Source: Bubalus kerabau (Eukaryota; Chordata; Mammalia; Artiodactyla; Bovidae). Taken from it: DNA of 64,000 nucleotides. Positions 10,859 to 21,766 of the stretch are shown here, piece after piece. Below the pieces are notes generated by a model. That model ran no database searches. It was not told the origin of the DNA and saw only the letters and a list, made by a program, of their open reading frames with translations. Within the stretch, counting starts at the first letter, position 1, and each line of letters starts with the position of its first letter. The stretch spans positions 21,605,501 through 21,669,500 of the forward strand of contig NC_073628.1 in the NCBI RefSeq assembly GCF_029407905.1. Reading direction: 5' to 3'. A program made the translations under genes and the position numbers.

Positions 10859-10860
<2 letters not shown>

Positions 10861-11319
10861 CACATTGAATATCCATGCTATTGGAAAGTGAATCAGGCTA
10901 ATAACAACTTCCTCTACCTGCAGGAAAACTAACCAGGAGGAGTGGGGGGACAGGGGTGAGTGTCAAAGGGGTGGGGCATGGGCATCTCGTGTCACCACCA
11001 TCATTGGCGGAGATGCAAGTGAGCAGCCACATTTGCTTGAAGAGACAGGGATTCTAATGGAGCCAAGCTACCCCTTTATCTTTCCATTCTCCCAAATCCC
11101 CCAGTGGCCCTGCCTTAAAATAAATGTCACTCTGGGGCCAGTTTCTGAGAGGAAGTAAACAGAGGCTGAAGAACAGTCGTAGGGCTGGTGTATGAAGCCA
11201 CATGTGTTCCTTATTGCAAATAAGCAAATATAAGAATGACATAAAATTAATGGGCGTTTGACTTCCCACATGCCTGGAGATCTTTTCTATTTTAGATCCC
11301 AATCTTTTTTTTTTTTTTT
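10859..11319. other. Nothing recognised
   Basis: Unique-looking sequence with a T-tract at 11306-11320 just before an L2-like end. Confidence 0.4.
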
Positions 11320-11320
11320 T

Positions 11321-11640
11321 CCACTGAGCAAATATTTTTGGAGGGCTTGTTAAGTGCCTGGTGCTCCAGTAGGTGCTGGAAGAGAGCTCTCTGAAGGTTG
11401 TAAACAGGACAGCGAGCCTAACCTGTGCTGCGGAAGATCACTCTGCAGTGAGGAGAAGGGATGAGCCGCAAGAGGGTCAGGAAAGCCAGCTGGGGGGATT
11501 CATCCAGGTGAGGAAGGAACGGGTGTAGGAAATAGGTCCAGTGAATGCACGCACCCCTTGCAAGAAGTTTGGAAACAGAGTAGAGAAGGTGGCTAGGTAG
11601 CTGCAGAGGAATCCAGGGTAAGGAGAGGGGTGCTGTTGCC
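11321..11640 (-). mobile_element. Probable L2 remnant, antisense
   Basis: 'gagcaaatatttttggaggg' followed by 'aagtgcctggtgctccagta' matches the reverse complement of the L2 3' terminus. 'agatcactctgcagtg' near 11437 resembles an internal antisense L2 phrase. The rest is too diverged for a firm edge. Confidence 0.5.
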
Positions 11641-12165
11641 ACTGCTTTTTGTTTTTAGGATGGAGAAGACTTGCACATGTCTTAATCCTGTTTGTACAAG
11701 GGGAGAGGGTAAAACTGACAGGGCACGGTCCCTAGAAGTGGAAGGAAGGGACCCATGGCACAGATGGAGGGATAAGCCATGTATGGGTCGTGGCCATTTT
11801 TCCTGTGTCCTAAGTGGAAATGTGGAGAGGGTGAGCACAAAGTCCAGATGAATGGGGCATTAAGAAAACACTTCTCTGTTGACTTCTATTTTGTCTGCGG
11901 AGTTAGGAGAGCTCCTCTGCTACACGAGGGAGCCAGGGAAGCAGTAGTACATTTTGGGAAGCATGGAGGAGACGGGATTTAGCCTTTGTGGAGGCTGGGA
12001 GACAGACCTGATCAAGAGGCTTGCAGATGGTGGGACAGTCAGTGGAGGCTGGAGGTCATGCATTAAGATGGGGTCAGTTGAGAAATATAGCTCCATTTGA
12101 CTACAAATGGAACCAGTGGGGTGTTGTGGTGATTTGGTCTAGAAACTCTCTTTTAAAAATCATTT
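11641..12165. other. Unclassified, possibly old LINE
   Basis: A purine-rich stretch with wording such as 'gggaggctgggagacagacc' that could be further diverged L2. No exon is recognised. Confidence 0.35.
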
Positions 12166-12294
12166 TTAAAAGATTTGTTTTATTTGGCTGTGCTGGGTCT
12201 TAGTTGCAGCATACAGGATCAATTCCCTAACCAGGGATTGAACCTGGGCATTCTGAGCACAGAGTCTTAGCCACTGGATCGCCAGGGAAGTCTC
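12166..12294 (-). mobile_element. CHR-type tRNA-Glu SINE, antisense
   Basis: 'tttggctgtgctgggtctta' through 'ccactggatcgccagggaag' is the reverse complement of the cetartiodactyl CHR SINE: tRNA-Glu head, tRNA-unrelated body, A/T-rich tail at left. About 130 bp, near full length. Confidence 0.85.
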
Positions 12295-12899
12295 TAGCCT
12301 AGCAACTCTCAGCACCCAAGAATTGGGCACAGGGTAAGCGCAGCGGGTGACATGATGGGGTCTCATGCATTGGGTGAGCTGGTTAGGGAAGAGAGTGGAG
12401 ATGAGGGGTCTGCAGGATAAGGAGAAAGAAAGAGGCCAAAGAGGGGAAGTTTCAATAATATCCAAGAACATATCTGTCTTAGAGCACATTCTAAGCTATA
12501 GCCAAGAAAGATCAGGAAAATTAGGAAACTATGGTTAGGCAATAAAGTATCTAAATTTATTCTTTCAGAAAAAAACAAAACAAAACAAAAAAAACAGGCC
12601 ATGGCACTGCCCCACAGGAACAAAGCAAGTCTTCATGGGAAAACTTCTTTAACTGGAATCCCAAATCCAGATCCAGTGGCTTAAGTCCCATGATGAAGTG
12701 AGGGTCTTTGCAATTTAGAGAGATTTCATTCAATCTTTTGTTCCTTGAAGCAGTGATTTGAGAGCTTTATTATAATGCTGTGCACTTATGGCTGTCTAAT
12801 CAACAGGTCTCTTGGGTTTGCTTCTTATAGTGACCAAAAAAAGTCATCTCATAGGTATAGTCAGCAGTGAGAGAGCCTGTGTAAGGCAATAAAGCGTGA
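12295..12899. other. Unique-looking stretch with an A-rich tract
   Basis: An A/C-rich run (aaaac repeats) lies at about 12570-12597, possibly the tail of an old insertion. Otherwise nothing is recognised. Confidence 0.4.
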
Positions 12900-13128
12900 G
12901 TGTTAGGAGCAAGAGTTTTGGGGGTCATATTTCTAACCTTACCATTTATTGTCTGTTTGACTTCAAGGAAGGGGTTTACCCTTTCAGAGCTTTCATCTGT
13001 ATGATAGAGAGAATGACGAGTGCTTTATGGGACTGATATGAAGACTGCATGATAGAATTAAATGATGAAATAAATGACAGTTATGAACACAGCACCCTGT
13101 CAGGCATGTAGTAATGGTTCTGTGAATG
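12900..13128 (+). mobile_element. MIR SINE
   Basis: Blocks in MIR order: an equivalent of 'tgtctgtttgacttcaagg', then 'tttcagagctttcatctgta', then 'attaaatgatgaaataaatg', then 'cagcaccctgtcaggcatgt'. It is plus-oriented, nearly full length and strongly diverged. Confidence 0.72.
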
Positions 13129-14388
13129 ACAGTTAGTGGTAGTAGTAATATTCTTCCTGATTAAGGCAGAAGGACAAGCTAGTCTCTATGGCGCATCCCT
13201 AGGTAGCAACAACTATGACCTGCATTTGCTGTTGCCATGCCAACTGAGCTGGTCCCATGTGGTTGACACTCCACCTGCTCCAGCAGCTCCTGCCAGTCCT
13301 CCCTGGCAGGAGTCCTCCCCAACCTTACCCCCTAAAACTTTTCCACATCTACTCCGAAAGCCACGCATTCTGATTCAGCCTATCTCAGGAAAGGTGCTTC
13401 TTTTCCGGCTGGCTGTGGGAATTTAAAAAGCTTCTGCACATTAGGCCTCGATGAACTGAAGCATGTCCCAGCCACAGCAGCTTGAGCACCCAGAACAGCC
13501 GGACTGCAGCTCTGTTATCTCCCTCAGCCAGAGGAGTAGGCTCGCCGCCCACGTGTCGAGGCCTTGGGCGGTGACCTGACATCAAGGACCTGGTTAACAC
13601 TTATTCTAATTGTTATTCCTCACCGTGGCTAGAACTGCCGGTGTTTAAAGGAGTTTCCATCCTCCAGATCCATAAACTTGCCCTTGGCTTATTGAGCCAA
13701 CCACACTAGTTTAACAGAAGTGATTTTAATTACTCAACTGGAGCTACAAAAGGAAGTGAGGAAGGCGTGGGGGGCTGTGATCAGTGTTTAAGCAGAGGGC
13801 CGGCGTTCTCTTATCTTAGGAGCAAAACTGCTCCTGATGGCTACACCTCCCACGAGCTCTCTCCCACCCACATCACAAGAGCATCCACGCTGAGGGATCA
13901 GATGTATTGAAACCCACAGAGCTTCCATGCCTCAATTCTAAAAATTACACTTTTGTTAAGTACTCAAAGGTGTGGAAACCTAAGTTGATGTTAAAAAATT
14001 GTGTTTCCTTGGGTCTGTATACACCCCCATCTAGTGTCATAGGAATGTCTTGCTAGTCCAGCTGCCCATTCTTCACTAATGTATGTCAATCAAGACTGCA
14101 CACATGTACTGCAATCCATTGGTAGTGGCTGCCTGGCATTCAGTGTAGGAAAAGATGCTGGTAAAGAACACTATGCTTGACTAGTAATGTCTGCCATGGG
14201 CACAGGATGAAGAATGGAAGTACCCTTTCTATGTATCTGCAAACCCGATCTTAGTTTACAAACCTCTGGGAGGCGGGAATGTATCGCTTTAGCTCTTCAT
14301 GTAAATGTACCTAACATATATCATGAGTTATTAGTGATGATAGTGACGAATATTTATGCCAAACTGCAGTAATTTAACCAGTTTTGGT
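13129..14388. other. Unique-looking stretch, no gene recognised
   Basis: No repeat signature. A 96-codon plus frame at 13136-13426 has no recognisable domain and no splice context that I trust. 13960-14340 is AT-rich. Confidence 0.45.
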
Positions 14389-14696
14389 GTGGTTGTTTAG
14401 TAGCTAAATTGTGTCCAACTCTTTGCAACACCATGTACTTTTGAGCATGCCAGAGTTTGCTCAAACTGATGTCCGTTGAATTGGTGATGCCATCCAACCA
14501 TCTCCTCCTCTGTCATCCCCTTCTTCTTTTGCCCTCAATCTTTCCCAGCTTCAGAGTCTTTTCCAGTGAGTCAACTCTTCCCATCAGGTAACCAAAGTAT
14601 TGGAGCTTCAGCTTCAGCATCAGTCCTTCCAATGAATATTCAGGGTTAATTTCCTGATTGACTGGTCTGATCTCCTTGCAGTCCAAAGGACTCTCC
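14389..14696 (-). mobile_element. BovB LINE 3' end, antisense
   Basis: It runs from 'ttgtttagtagctaaattgt' (3' terminus) to 'gtccaaaggactctc'. It covers the 3' UTR and the last part of the coding region. It differs from the other copies at the codon after 'HLM' (gga rather than tga on the coding strand). 5'-truncated, about 308 bp. Confidence 0.88.
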
Positions 14697-15684
14697 CTTG
14701 ACTAGTTTTAGCAGCTAAAAATCTCATGATTGCCCTCTAACCTGTAAACTTGTTCATCACCCTGTCAGAGAATAAGCAATACAGTTTACAAAATCTTCAC
14801 TCCTTACACTAAAACTACTTGGATAGTCTAAAGCACTGTCATAAATATGAGACACCAAATTGTCAAAATAAATAAAGAGGGAAGTTTCGCGGTGTGGCAA
14901 ATTCTCCTCTTCTCCTAAATCATGTTTATTTGCTTACTTGAAATTCACTACATGCCCTCGGCGTCCAGCAATGATTCTGAGGCTCAGCTGGACACACACT
15001 GGGGAGAGGGAACAGCCTTATAAGCAAATGAATGACAAACACCTCTTCGGCTTCAGCATCATCCATCTCACTCAAGTCGTGTGTCCTTCAGCTGCTCTGC
15101 CTCAGGTCCCTGTCATCCCCCTGAGAAGCACATATATCATCACGTGTAACCTTGTTTCTGAGATGCGTAATGCACGTGCCAGAGATCAGCGTGGAGTCTT
15201 ATGAAGACCAACTTGAAGAGAGGAGTCACAGGTCCAGATTCTGCCCCTGACTCCACAGGCTGTGTAATCACAGATCCCGTGAAAGAGTTTGGCAACTACC
15301 GGAGACACAGCTGGATGGCAGGGAGAAGCAGATTCTGTCCCCACCCCCACCATCCCTGCCATCGCCTGGGGCTTCTATCATCTCATTCCGGAAACTTCAC
15401 CCCAACTCTGACATCCATCTCTATGCTTAGGAGATTAGTGGAGGGCAGAAAAATGATTATCTGTTGCCACCCGAAATCATGGCAGCCTCCAAAAATCTCA
15501 TACTGGAAATTGGATTGCCCCAGTTTATCATCACTCATTACCCACAAAATGTACATATATAAAGTGAAAACTGTTGTAAAGTGACTGAATATCAGGAGAA
15601 GCAGACTGGGGGAATCCATGCTTCTCTTTGAATTGGCTTGAAGCTTAAGCATCAGATATAAGGAGAAGCCAGGATGTTGGGCCA
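14697..15684. other. Unique-looking stretch, no gene recognised
   Basis: Two overlapping plus frames (14938-15204 and 15201-15584) look tempting, but the translated sequences show no domain. No exon edges or codon bias argue for a gene. Confidence 0.4.
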
Positions 15685-15800
15685 GGCCTAGTCACCTGTC
15701 TAAACCTTCACTTTCTTTTATTTCAGTTGTGAAAATGAGTAGATGGGACCAGGTGATTGCTAATGTTCTTTCAAGTTCCAAAATTTCTATTCAAGACCTA
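15685..15800 (+). mobile_element. Possible MIR remnant
   Basis: 'gtcacctgtctaaacc' followed by 'tttcagttgtgaaaatgagt' follows the MIR 'cctcagtttcctcatctg' core. Weak but ordered similarity. Confidence 0.45.
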
Positions 15801-16070
15801 GACTCTTCCTTGGCAAAATTCCACCTAACATTCTTTCTAGGTGGACTATTCCTAAGTTGGGATGCCCCATTCCATGGTCTGTATCAGTAACTTTGTTGTT
15901 TAACTTTTTAATGAAGAGGGATAAAGTCGTCACTGAAACTTAACAGGCTGGCTTTCTGTTAATACCCTGGTCAGTTGAACATGATAAACTAATCATACAG
16001 CCAGAGGATGTTCAGAATAGTCTATCTCATGCACCTTTGCTTTCCTCTTCTTTAGACATGATTGATCCTA

Positions 16071-16262
16071 ATGAGCGGTTCTCAAAGTGTGGTCCCAGAA
16101 CCAGCAGGATCAGCATCACTTGGGAACCGATTAGAAATGCAGATTCTGGTGGTCCCCCTAGACCTACTGAATTGACACTGTGGGGGTGGACCTCAGAACT
16201 GTGTATTTTGATAAATTCTCCATGTGATCTTCAGGCATGCTAAGCCTTGGGAAACACTGATC
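16071..16262 (+). mobile_element. MER5A (hAT-Charlie non-autonomous DNA transposon)
   Basis: It matches MER5A end to end: 'ttctcaaagtgtggtccc', 'agcatcacttgggaacc', 'gacctactgaattga', 'gtgggggtggacctcag', finishing at 'tgggaaacactga'. The terminal inverted repeats are degraded but positioned correctly. This is an ancient eutherian element with no coding capacity. Confidence 0.92.
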
Positions 16263-16274
16263 TACGTGAGAAAA

Positions 16275-16400
16275 ATAGCCCCTGCTGAGGGTCAGGTGAT
16301 CTGAAATCTACTCCAGTTTCCCATTGACCAGCTGTAAGATCTTAAAGTACTCACACCCCATCTGGAATTCAGCTACTTTATAAGTAAACTAAGGAGAGTG
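16275..16400 (+). mobile_element. MIR remnant
   Basis: 'attgaccagctgtaagatct' and 'atctggaattcagctacttt' followed by 'ataagtaaactaagg' keep the MIR order. It abuts the MER5A on the left and BovB on the right. Confidence 0.55.
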
Positions 16401-16403
16401 ACT

Positions 16404-16946
16404 ACAGCCATGAAATGAAAGGGCACTTGCTCCTTGGAAGGAAAGCTGTGGCAAACCTAGGCAGCATATTACGGAGCAGAGACATCACTTTGCCAACAAA
16501 GGTCCGTCTAGTCAAAGCTATGATTTTTCCAGTAGTCATGTATGGATGTAAGAGTTGGATCATAAAGAAGGCTGAGGGCCAAAGAACTGATGCTTTTAAA
16601 TTGTGGTTCTGGAGAAGACTCTTGAGAGTCCCTTGGACATCAAGGAGATCAAACCAGTCAATCCTAAAGGAAACCAACCCTGAGTATTCTTTGAAAAGAC
16701 TGATGCTGAAGCTGAATCTCCAATACTTTGGCCACCTGATGTGAAGAGCTGACTCACTGGAAAAAAACTGATGCTGGAGGCAGAAGGAGAAAGGGGTGGC
16801 AGAGGATGAGATGGTTGGATGGCATCACCGACTCGATGGACATGAGTTTGAGCAAACTCCAGGAGATGGTGAAGGACAGGGAAGCCTGACATGCTGCAGT
16901 TCATGGGGTCGCAAAGAGTCAGACACGACAGAGCGACTGAACCACA
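16404..16946 (+). mobile_element. BovB LINE 3' part
   Basis: Plus-strand BovB, 5'-truncated within the C-terminal part of ORF2 and ending at 'cgacagagcgactgaaccac', the 3' terminus. About 540 bp. It includes the coding remnant 16415-16744 and the 3' UTR, which shares the Bov-A sequence used by the SINEs. Confidence 0.93.
16415..16744 (+). pseudogene. BovB ORF2 C-terminal remnant (reverse-transcriptase protein tail)
   Basis: A 109-codon open stretch encodes the region after the reverse-transcriptase palm. Recognisable phrases are GRKAVANLGSILRSRDITLP, VKAMIFPVVMYGCKSW and LNLQYFGHLM. There is no catalytic motif, because the YADD part lies upstream and is missing. The frame ends at TGA directly after HLM, where the family normally continues with Arg (CGA), so this stop is probably a CpG to TpG mutation. 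It belongs to a dead retrotransposon, not a host gene. Confidence 0.88.
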
Positions 16947-17059
16947 GGAGCAAAGGATGGCTTTATTTACGTTACTCATTTGGAAGAGAAGTAGGTTACA
17001 ATTCATCAGTAGGTGTAGAAGGGCTGTGAACAAGTTGAATGCATTTTTCACATGACTAG

Positions 17060-17170
17060 AGTTTTATTCATTCATTCAACAAGTATTTTTCCTCATCTAT
17101 ATGCTCAGGGTCTGGAGGATACAACAGGAAGAAGGTAGATAAAGTCTTTGCTGTCATGGAGTCTACACTC
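17060..17170 (-). mobile_element. L2 3' end, antisense
   Basis: 'attcattcattcaacaagta' then 'gtctggaggatacaac' then 'tgctgtcatggagtctaca' is the reverse complement of the L2 3' UTR, diverged as expected. Confidence 0.7.
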
Positions 17171-17575
17171 CACACTGGATTCTTTGTGATACTGTTTGAT
17201 ATTTACAAGCAGTTGTATGATTCATTTCAAGATTAGGTTCAGATCTCTCAAGGGATTGGGAAAATGGGAAATGCTTTTACCTAAGAGGAAGATCAGGTTA
17301 TGTCAAGCATAACAAAGAATAAGTTGACTACAATGCAGCTAAAGCAATATTAGCTACCAGGACAGAACATAGGAAGAGATTTAGAAACTGTCAAGCTGGG
17401 TCTTCCCTCAGCACGGCAGAGACTTGGCTGAATGGTACTCAGGCCTCATCCAGATTATGATATTTCAATTCTGTTCTCTCCATCCGAGCCAGCCCTCCTG
17501 GCTTTTCTTGAACAAAACTGGATACTACAAAGAGTAAAGCAAAGCCTCTATTCCCTGAGCTCTTTTCCAGAATCA
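17171..17575. other. Nothing recognised
   Basis: Unique-looking sequence between L2 and the SINE cluster. Confidence 0.4.
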
Positions 17576-17690
17576 TAACTGGCAGCTCAGTTGGTAAAGA
17601 AGCCACCTGCAATGCAAGAGACCCCGGTTCCATTCCTGGGTCGGAAAGATCCCCTGGAGAAGGGATAGACTACTCACTCCAGTATTCTTG
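17576..17690 (+). mobile_element. Bov-tA SINE, head portion only
   Basis: The tRNA-like head and first Bov-A segment ('ggcagctcagttggtaaaga' to 'actccagtattcttg') stop exactly where the next SINE starts. The missing 3' half is not found on the far side of 17691-17884, so this is a truncated unit or half of a head-to-tail dimer. Confidence 0.82.
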
Positions 17691-17881
17691 GGCTTCCCTT
17701 GTGGCTCAACTGGTGAAGAAACCACCTGCAATGCAGAAGACCCGGGTTCAATCCCTGGGTTGGAAAGATCTCCTGGAGAAGGGAAAAGCTACCCATCCCA
17801 GTATTCTGGCCTGGAGAATTCCATGGACTATATAGTCCATGAGGTCACAAAGAGTCAGACATAACAGAGATTTTCACTTTT
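17691..17881 (+). mobile_element. Bov-tA SINE with an internal deletion
   Basis: A second plus-strand unit in direct tandem, 'ggcttcccttgtggctcaac' onward. About 17 bp between the family's inverted 'catggac' and 'gtccatg' motifs is lost, producing the perfect 20-bp palindrome catggactatatagtccatg at 17822-17841. Ends near 'agattttcactttt'. Confidence 0.88.
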
Positions 17882-17894
17882 ACTACCATCTGAG

Positions 17895-18117
17895 GGACTT
17901 GCCATGTGGCAGTAGTGGTAAAGAGCCTGGCTGCCAATGCAAGAGACATAAGAGATATGGGTTTAATTCCTGGGTCAGGAAGATCTCCTGGAGAAGGAAA
18001 TGGCTACCCACTCCAGCATTCTTGCCTAGAAAATTCCATGGACAGAGGAGCCTGGTGGGCTACAGTTCGTGGGGTTGTAAAGAGTCGAACACAACTGAAG
18101 TGACTGAGCATGCGTGC
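17895..18117 (+). mobile_element. Bov-tA SINE (variant head)
   Basis: A third consecutive plus-strand SINE. Its head is the 'gtaaagagcctggctgcc' variant, and its tail ends in 'gactgagcatgcgtgc'. A 13-bp target duplication with one mismatch (actaccatctgag 17882-17894, actaccatttgag 18118-18130) shows it inserted independently of the two before it. Confidence 0.93.
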
Positions 18118-18130
18118 ACTACCATTTGAG

Positions 18131-19169
18131 ATACGAGCCCAGTGAGAATAAATAAATGATCATCAGATAGTTGGACCCCAGGACCAATTTTCAGGAGGAT
18201 TTTAATCCTTAGCCACTATCATTGACAAGCAGCTGCTTTTTTCTTTTCTCTTCAATCCAAAGCTAAAATTCAATTTCCTAAATTTTATGAAAAGAAATGA
18301 AAAATGTGCTGGGGGGAAAAGAGTAGCTCGGGAGAGTTTTTGGACTTCAAAACCCTCAAAAATCTTTTAATGATTTAAGTATAAAGGAATCAGAAACATA
18401 CTGATGAAATTCCCCTTGATATCCACATGGTGCTTACAAATTCTGGAGGGAAGTTTTCAGCAATGAAATCTTTTTTTTTTTTTTTTTTTTTTTATCAAAC
18501 CCAAACCATTTGAGATGCCTGGTGAACTCCAATATGGTGCGATCATATCTTTTCTCATAACAGTCCCTTCTCCCCAAAGGCAGAAGGGGAGGGAAAAGCC
18601 TAATTAAAGAGCATTGGTTTTTAAGGTCAGAGTCCTGTGGGAAGCGGGGAGGGGTTGGGGGTGGAGGTGGGGTGAGATGTCAGGTTGTCATATGCTGAGT
18701 TGTTTGTGGTGTTTACACTGACCCACAAGTGTGCCATGGATAGACAAGATCAAAAGGTAATCATCTAATCTTCTGCTACTTTTCAACCTACAGTTGGCAA
18801 GAATTGTTGCATCCTAAGTTCAAAAACAGCAAATTTCCAAGCTGTCATAATATTGAGGTCTCAGGTGTATTGCTTGCTCTGCATAATTAATTGTAAAGTG
18901 ATAATTTGTACACTGAGATATTTTCCTTCAGACGTGAAAGTGGAAGTCTCTGCATCTTTGCCTCTGGTGGGCAGAAGAAAAAGTGAAGTGGTATGTGCTA
19001 TCCAGAACTGACAGTGCCTCTCCTTTAACTGAGGCCAGCTGATAAGGGGCTTGGAGGGTCTTCAGCTGCCTAGGCCCTGACACCTACCCACTGTGAACCC
19101 CACCCACTGCTCTCCAGATCTCCCTCATTCTTGAAGATTGTCCCAGCAAGTGTATTCATCTCTGGTGTC
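18131..19169. other. Unique-looking stretch
   Basis: No exon or familiar repeat. A pure T-tract of about 22 lies at 18472-18493, and a G-rich patch (ggaggggttgggggtggagg) at 18647-18666. Confidence 0.45.
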
Positions 19170-19350
19170 CTTCCCTCTGGATTCTGGCAGCCCCCACAGT
19201 CTCTGTGTATAATGTATGCCTGAATGTGTACTCTCGGTAATTCTTTTGGAGTTTATTGTGTTTGTAAACTCTCTGAGAACAGAAACCAGGCCTCATAATT
19301 CTGTGTCTTCCAAATCACCCTGCAGAGTCCTAAGAATATAGCGGCACTTG
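19170..19350 (+). mobile_element. Possible L2 3' end
   Basis: 'aaactctctgagaacagaaa' with 'ccaggcctcataattctgtg' and 'gcggcacttgatatatac' follows the L2 3' UTR wording in plus orientation, at high divergence. Confidence 0.45.
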
Positions 19351-19356
19351 ATATAT

Positions 19357-19990
19357 ACTTGCATTAGCTTGACTGCTGTGACAAACAACTCCTGAGTCTC
19401 AGCACCCTACAGCAAGAAATACTGACCTCTTAGTATCATTGCAAGGGCTTCCCGAGTGGCTCAGATGGTAAAGAAACTGGCTGAAGTGAGGAGACCTGGG
19501 TTCAATCCCTGGGTCAGGAAAACACCCTGGAAAAGGGAATGGCTACTCATGCCAGTATTCTTGCCTGGACAATCCCACGGACAGAGGAGCCTGGCGGGCT
19601 ACAGTCCATGGGGTCACAAAGAGGCGGATACAACTGACCGACTAATAGCAGCAACACCAGTATCATCACAGGGGACTGCGGGTTAGATGTGTCTGTACTC
19701 CATGCAACTGCGTTTTAGGGCCTTGGGCAAAAGAGTAGCATCTCTCTGAGACATTCCTTTCTCATGACAGAGGGCAGAAATTGACCAAGCCAGATGAGAC
19801 ACCTAGGGTCAAAGCATCTGCCCACACGTGGCGTACCTCACGTTCTTTCATATTCCATCAGCTAAAACAGGTTGTAAAGCAAAGGCCGGTGCAAGCCTGA
19901 TGAAGGGATGAAGACGGAAACTCCGCCTTGAGGAAGCACTATGTGTCACATGGCAAAGGGAGGAGGGGACCAAACCATGGGGATCAGAAT
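19357..19990. mobile_element. Unclassified old repeat interrupted by a SINE
   Basis: 'gactgctgtgacaaacaact' followed by 'cctgagtctcagcaccctac', and after the SINE 'gagggcagaaattgaccaag' and 'cacatggcaaagggagg', resemble a mammal-wide interspersed repeat that I cannot name. It may be an old LTR or DNA element. The family and both edges are uncertain. Confidence 0.35.
19444..19658 (+). mobile_element. Bov-tA SINE
   Basis: A plus-strand copy, 'gggcttcccgagtggctcag' to 'gactaatagcagcaacacc'. The target duplication is agtatcattgca (19432-19443) / agtatcatcaca (19659-19670). It interrupts the unclassified repeat around it. Confidence 0.92.
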
Positions 19991-20655
19991 GCAGCCTGCC
20001 ACAATGCTGCTGATGGATTGTACGTGGGGTGGGGGGAGCTGACCTCCTCTTCATGAGTGTGGATGGATGTGTTGCCTGGTAACGAGCCCCCTCTAATGCA
20101 CGCATGTAGACATCCAATCACAGGGACCCCTCCTCAGCTTTGCAGCCCTGAGGACCCATGCACCCCCTGCTCTGCCCGGCTGCTTCCTGTGTTCCTCTGT
20201 CAGTGCTTAGGTGGTGATCTCTTCCCAGGCAGACTTAGAAGGAGGTACTTTTTCTTACAGAAGTATTCTTTGGGCTTCATTAACAGAAACTGACTCCAGT
20301 GGTCTAAAGTCATAAAAAATTTTGCTCACATAACCAAAAATGCAGCGTTGGGCACTATCGAATAAAGCCTCTGGATCTACTTTTCCATCTTTGTCTTAGT
20401 CCCTTTTTTCATGGATTGGCTTTTTCCCCAAGCAGGCCTCCTTCCCAACCATAAGATAGCTGCCAGCATCAACCTTGGCAACATGATTCAGGCTTTACAT
20501 CCAGGGAGAGACAGTGTGTGGGCTTTCCATCACTCTCATAAGAGTGAGATGAGTTTCCAAACACCTCTCAGCAGTCCTTCCTTGCATCTTGTTGATCCAA
20601 AGAGGGCCACTAGCCCAGTTCTGAACTGGTGACTTGTCAGGGAATTGGACAGCCC
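19991..20655. other. Unique-looking stretch
   Basis: No repeat or exon recognised. Frames of up to about 98 codons near 20.5-20.8 kb run into the adjacent Bov-A2. Confidence 0.4.
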
Positions 20656-20665
20656 TCAGACCCAC

Positions 20666-20937
20666 TGGAGAAGGCAATGGCACCCCACTCCAGTACTCTT
20701 GCCTGGAAAATCCCATGGACGGAGGAGCCTGGTGGGCTACAGTCCATGGGATTGCGAAGAGTTGGACACGACTGAGCGACTTCACTTTCACTTTTCACTT
20801 TCATGCATCGGAGAAGGAAATGGCAACCCGCTCCAGTGTTCTTGCCTGGAGCATCCCAGGGACGGGGGAGCCTGGTGGGCTGCCGTCTATGGGGTCGCAC
20901 AGAGTCGGACACGACTGAAGTGACTTAGCAGTAGCAG
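20666..20937 (+). mobile_element. Bov-A2 SINE, full length
   Basis: Two Bov-A units with the 'ttcactttcacttttcactt' linker, ending 'gacttagcagtagcag'. It is flanked by a perfect 10-bp target duplication tcagacccac (20656-20665 and 20938-20947). Low divergence suggests a relatively recent insertion. Confidence 0.95.
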
Positions 20938-20947
20938 TCAGACCCAC

Positions 20948-21721
20948 CAGGCTCACCCAGGGAACTGATTGTTTCCCTATCGAGCATTGCCATTATTCAG
21001 TGAAGGAGAAATGGAATGGATCTTAGACAGTGTCCTGTGTTTCCCAGCCATAATTGGACAGTCTGGTGTCACTTGCAGTCATTATTGATCCAGATAGCTC
21101 ATGGAGAAAGGACATTGGAAGATGGGTGAGATGAGCTCAGTCTTCCCAGTTCCTGTGCCGTATGTTGTATCCACATTTGAATCTCACTGGATGGTTATGG
21201 CCAGAGGTGCATTCTAAATTTCACCTGCCTGCCAGCCACTCCTGTTAACTATGTTTGCTTGGCTGAGAGTCTTTTCCAGCCAGCTGGTGGTCCCCTAAGG
21301 GTTGCTTCTTGTGCCTGCTTTGACTGATTGGTGCACCCCATGTGTCACGACTCAGCACCCCGTAGCATGTCATCATGATGAAATGGTGCTGGTAGTCATG
21401 ACAATGAGAGAAGTTCATCACTAGGTTCCGTTGTCACTTCAAGTCTCTCCTGGCTATGCTTCACCTGCCACACCCGTGGGAATGAAGAGAGATGACTGGT
21501 AATTAGGCTGCTATAGCGGGGATGCTCCATGGTGCCTCAGAGTCGAAAAAAAGACCCTGGAAGCATAATGAATGGCAGGGGCAGAAACCTCACAGCTACA
21601 CAGTGTGAACTCCAGGAAGAAGGTGAAGTGCCTGGCCCTATTTCTGCTCATCAGGCTCTTATTCCAGACTAACAGATAGGCTGGGTTATTTCTATATTGC
21701 AGCTCGTGGCGGGTTGCCTAT
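20948..21721. other. Unique-looking stretch, no gene recognised
   Basis: No repeat signature or exon seen. Confidence 0.4.
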
Positions 21722-21766
21722 CGTGTGTGTGTGTGTGTGTGTGTGAGACAGAGAGAAAGAGAGAGA
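21722..21766 (+). repeat. (GT)n(GA)n microsatellite
   Basis: About eleven GT units pass into a short GA-rich tract (gagacagagagaaagagaga). Confidence 0.95.

Noticed and set aside
14938..15584. Two overlapping plus frames that looked like a split small gene
   Set aside because: No domain, no shared frame and no conserved splice context could be seen.
17576..18117. Regularly repeated units suggesting a CRISPR-like or satellite array
   Set aside because: The units are ordinary SINEs of about 200 bp with different ages and one clear target duplication.
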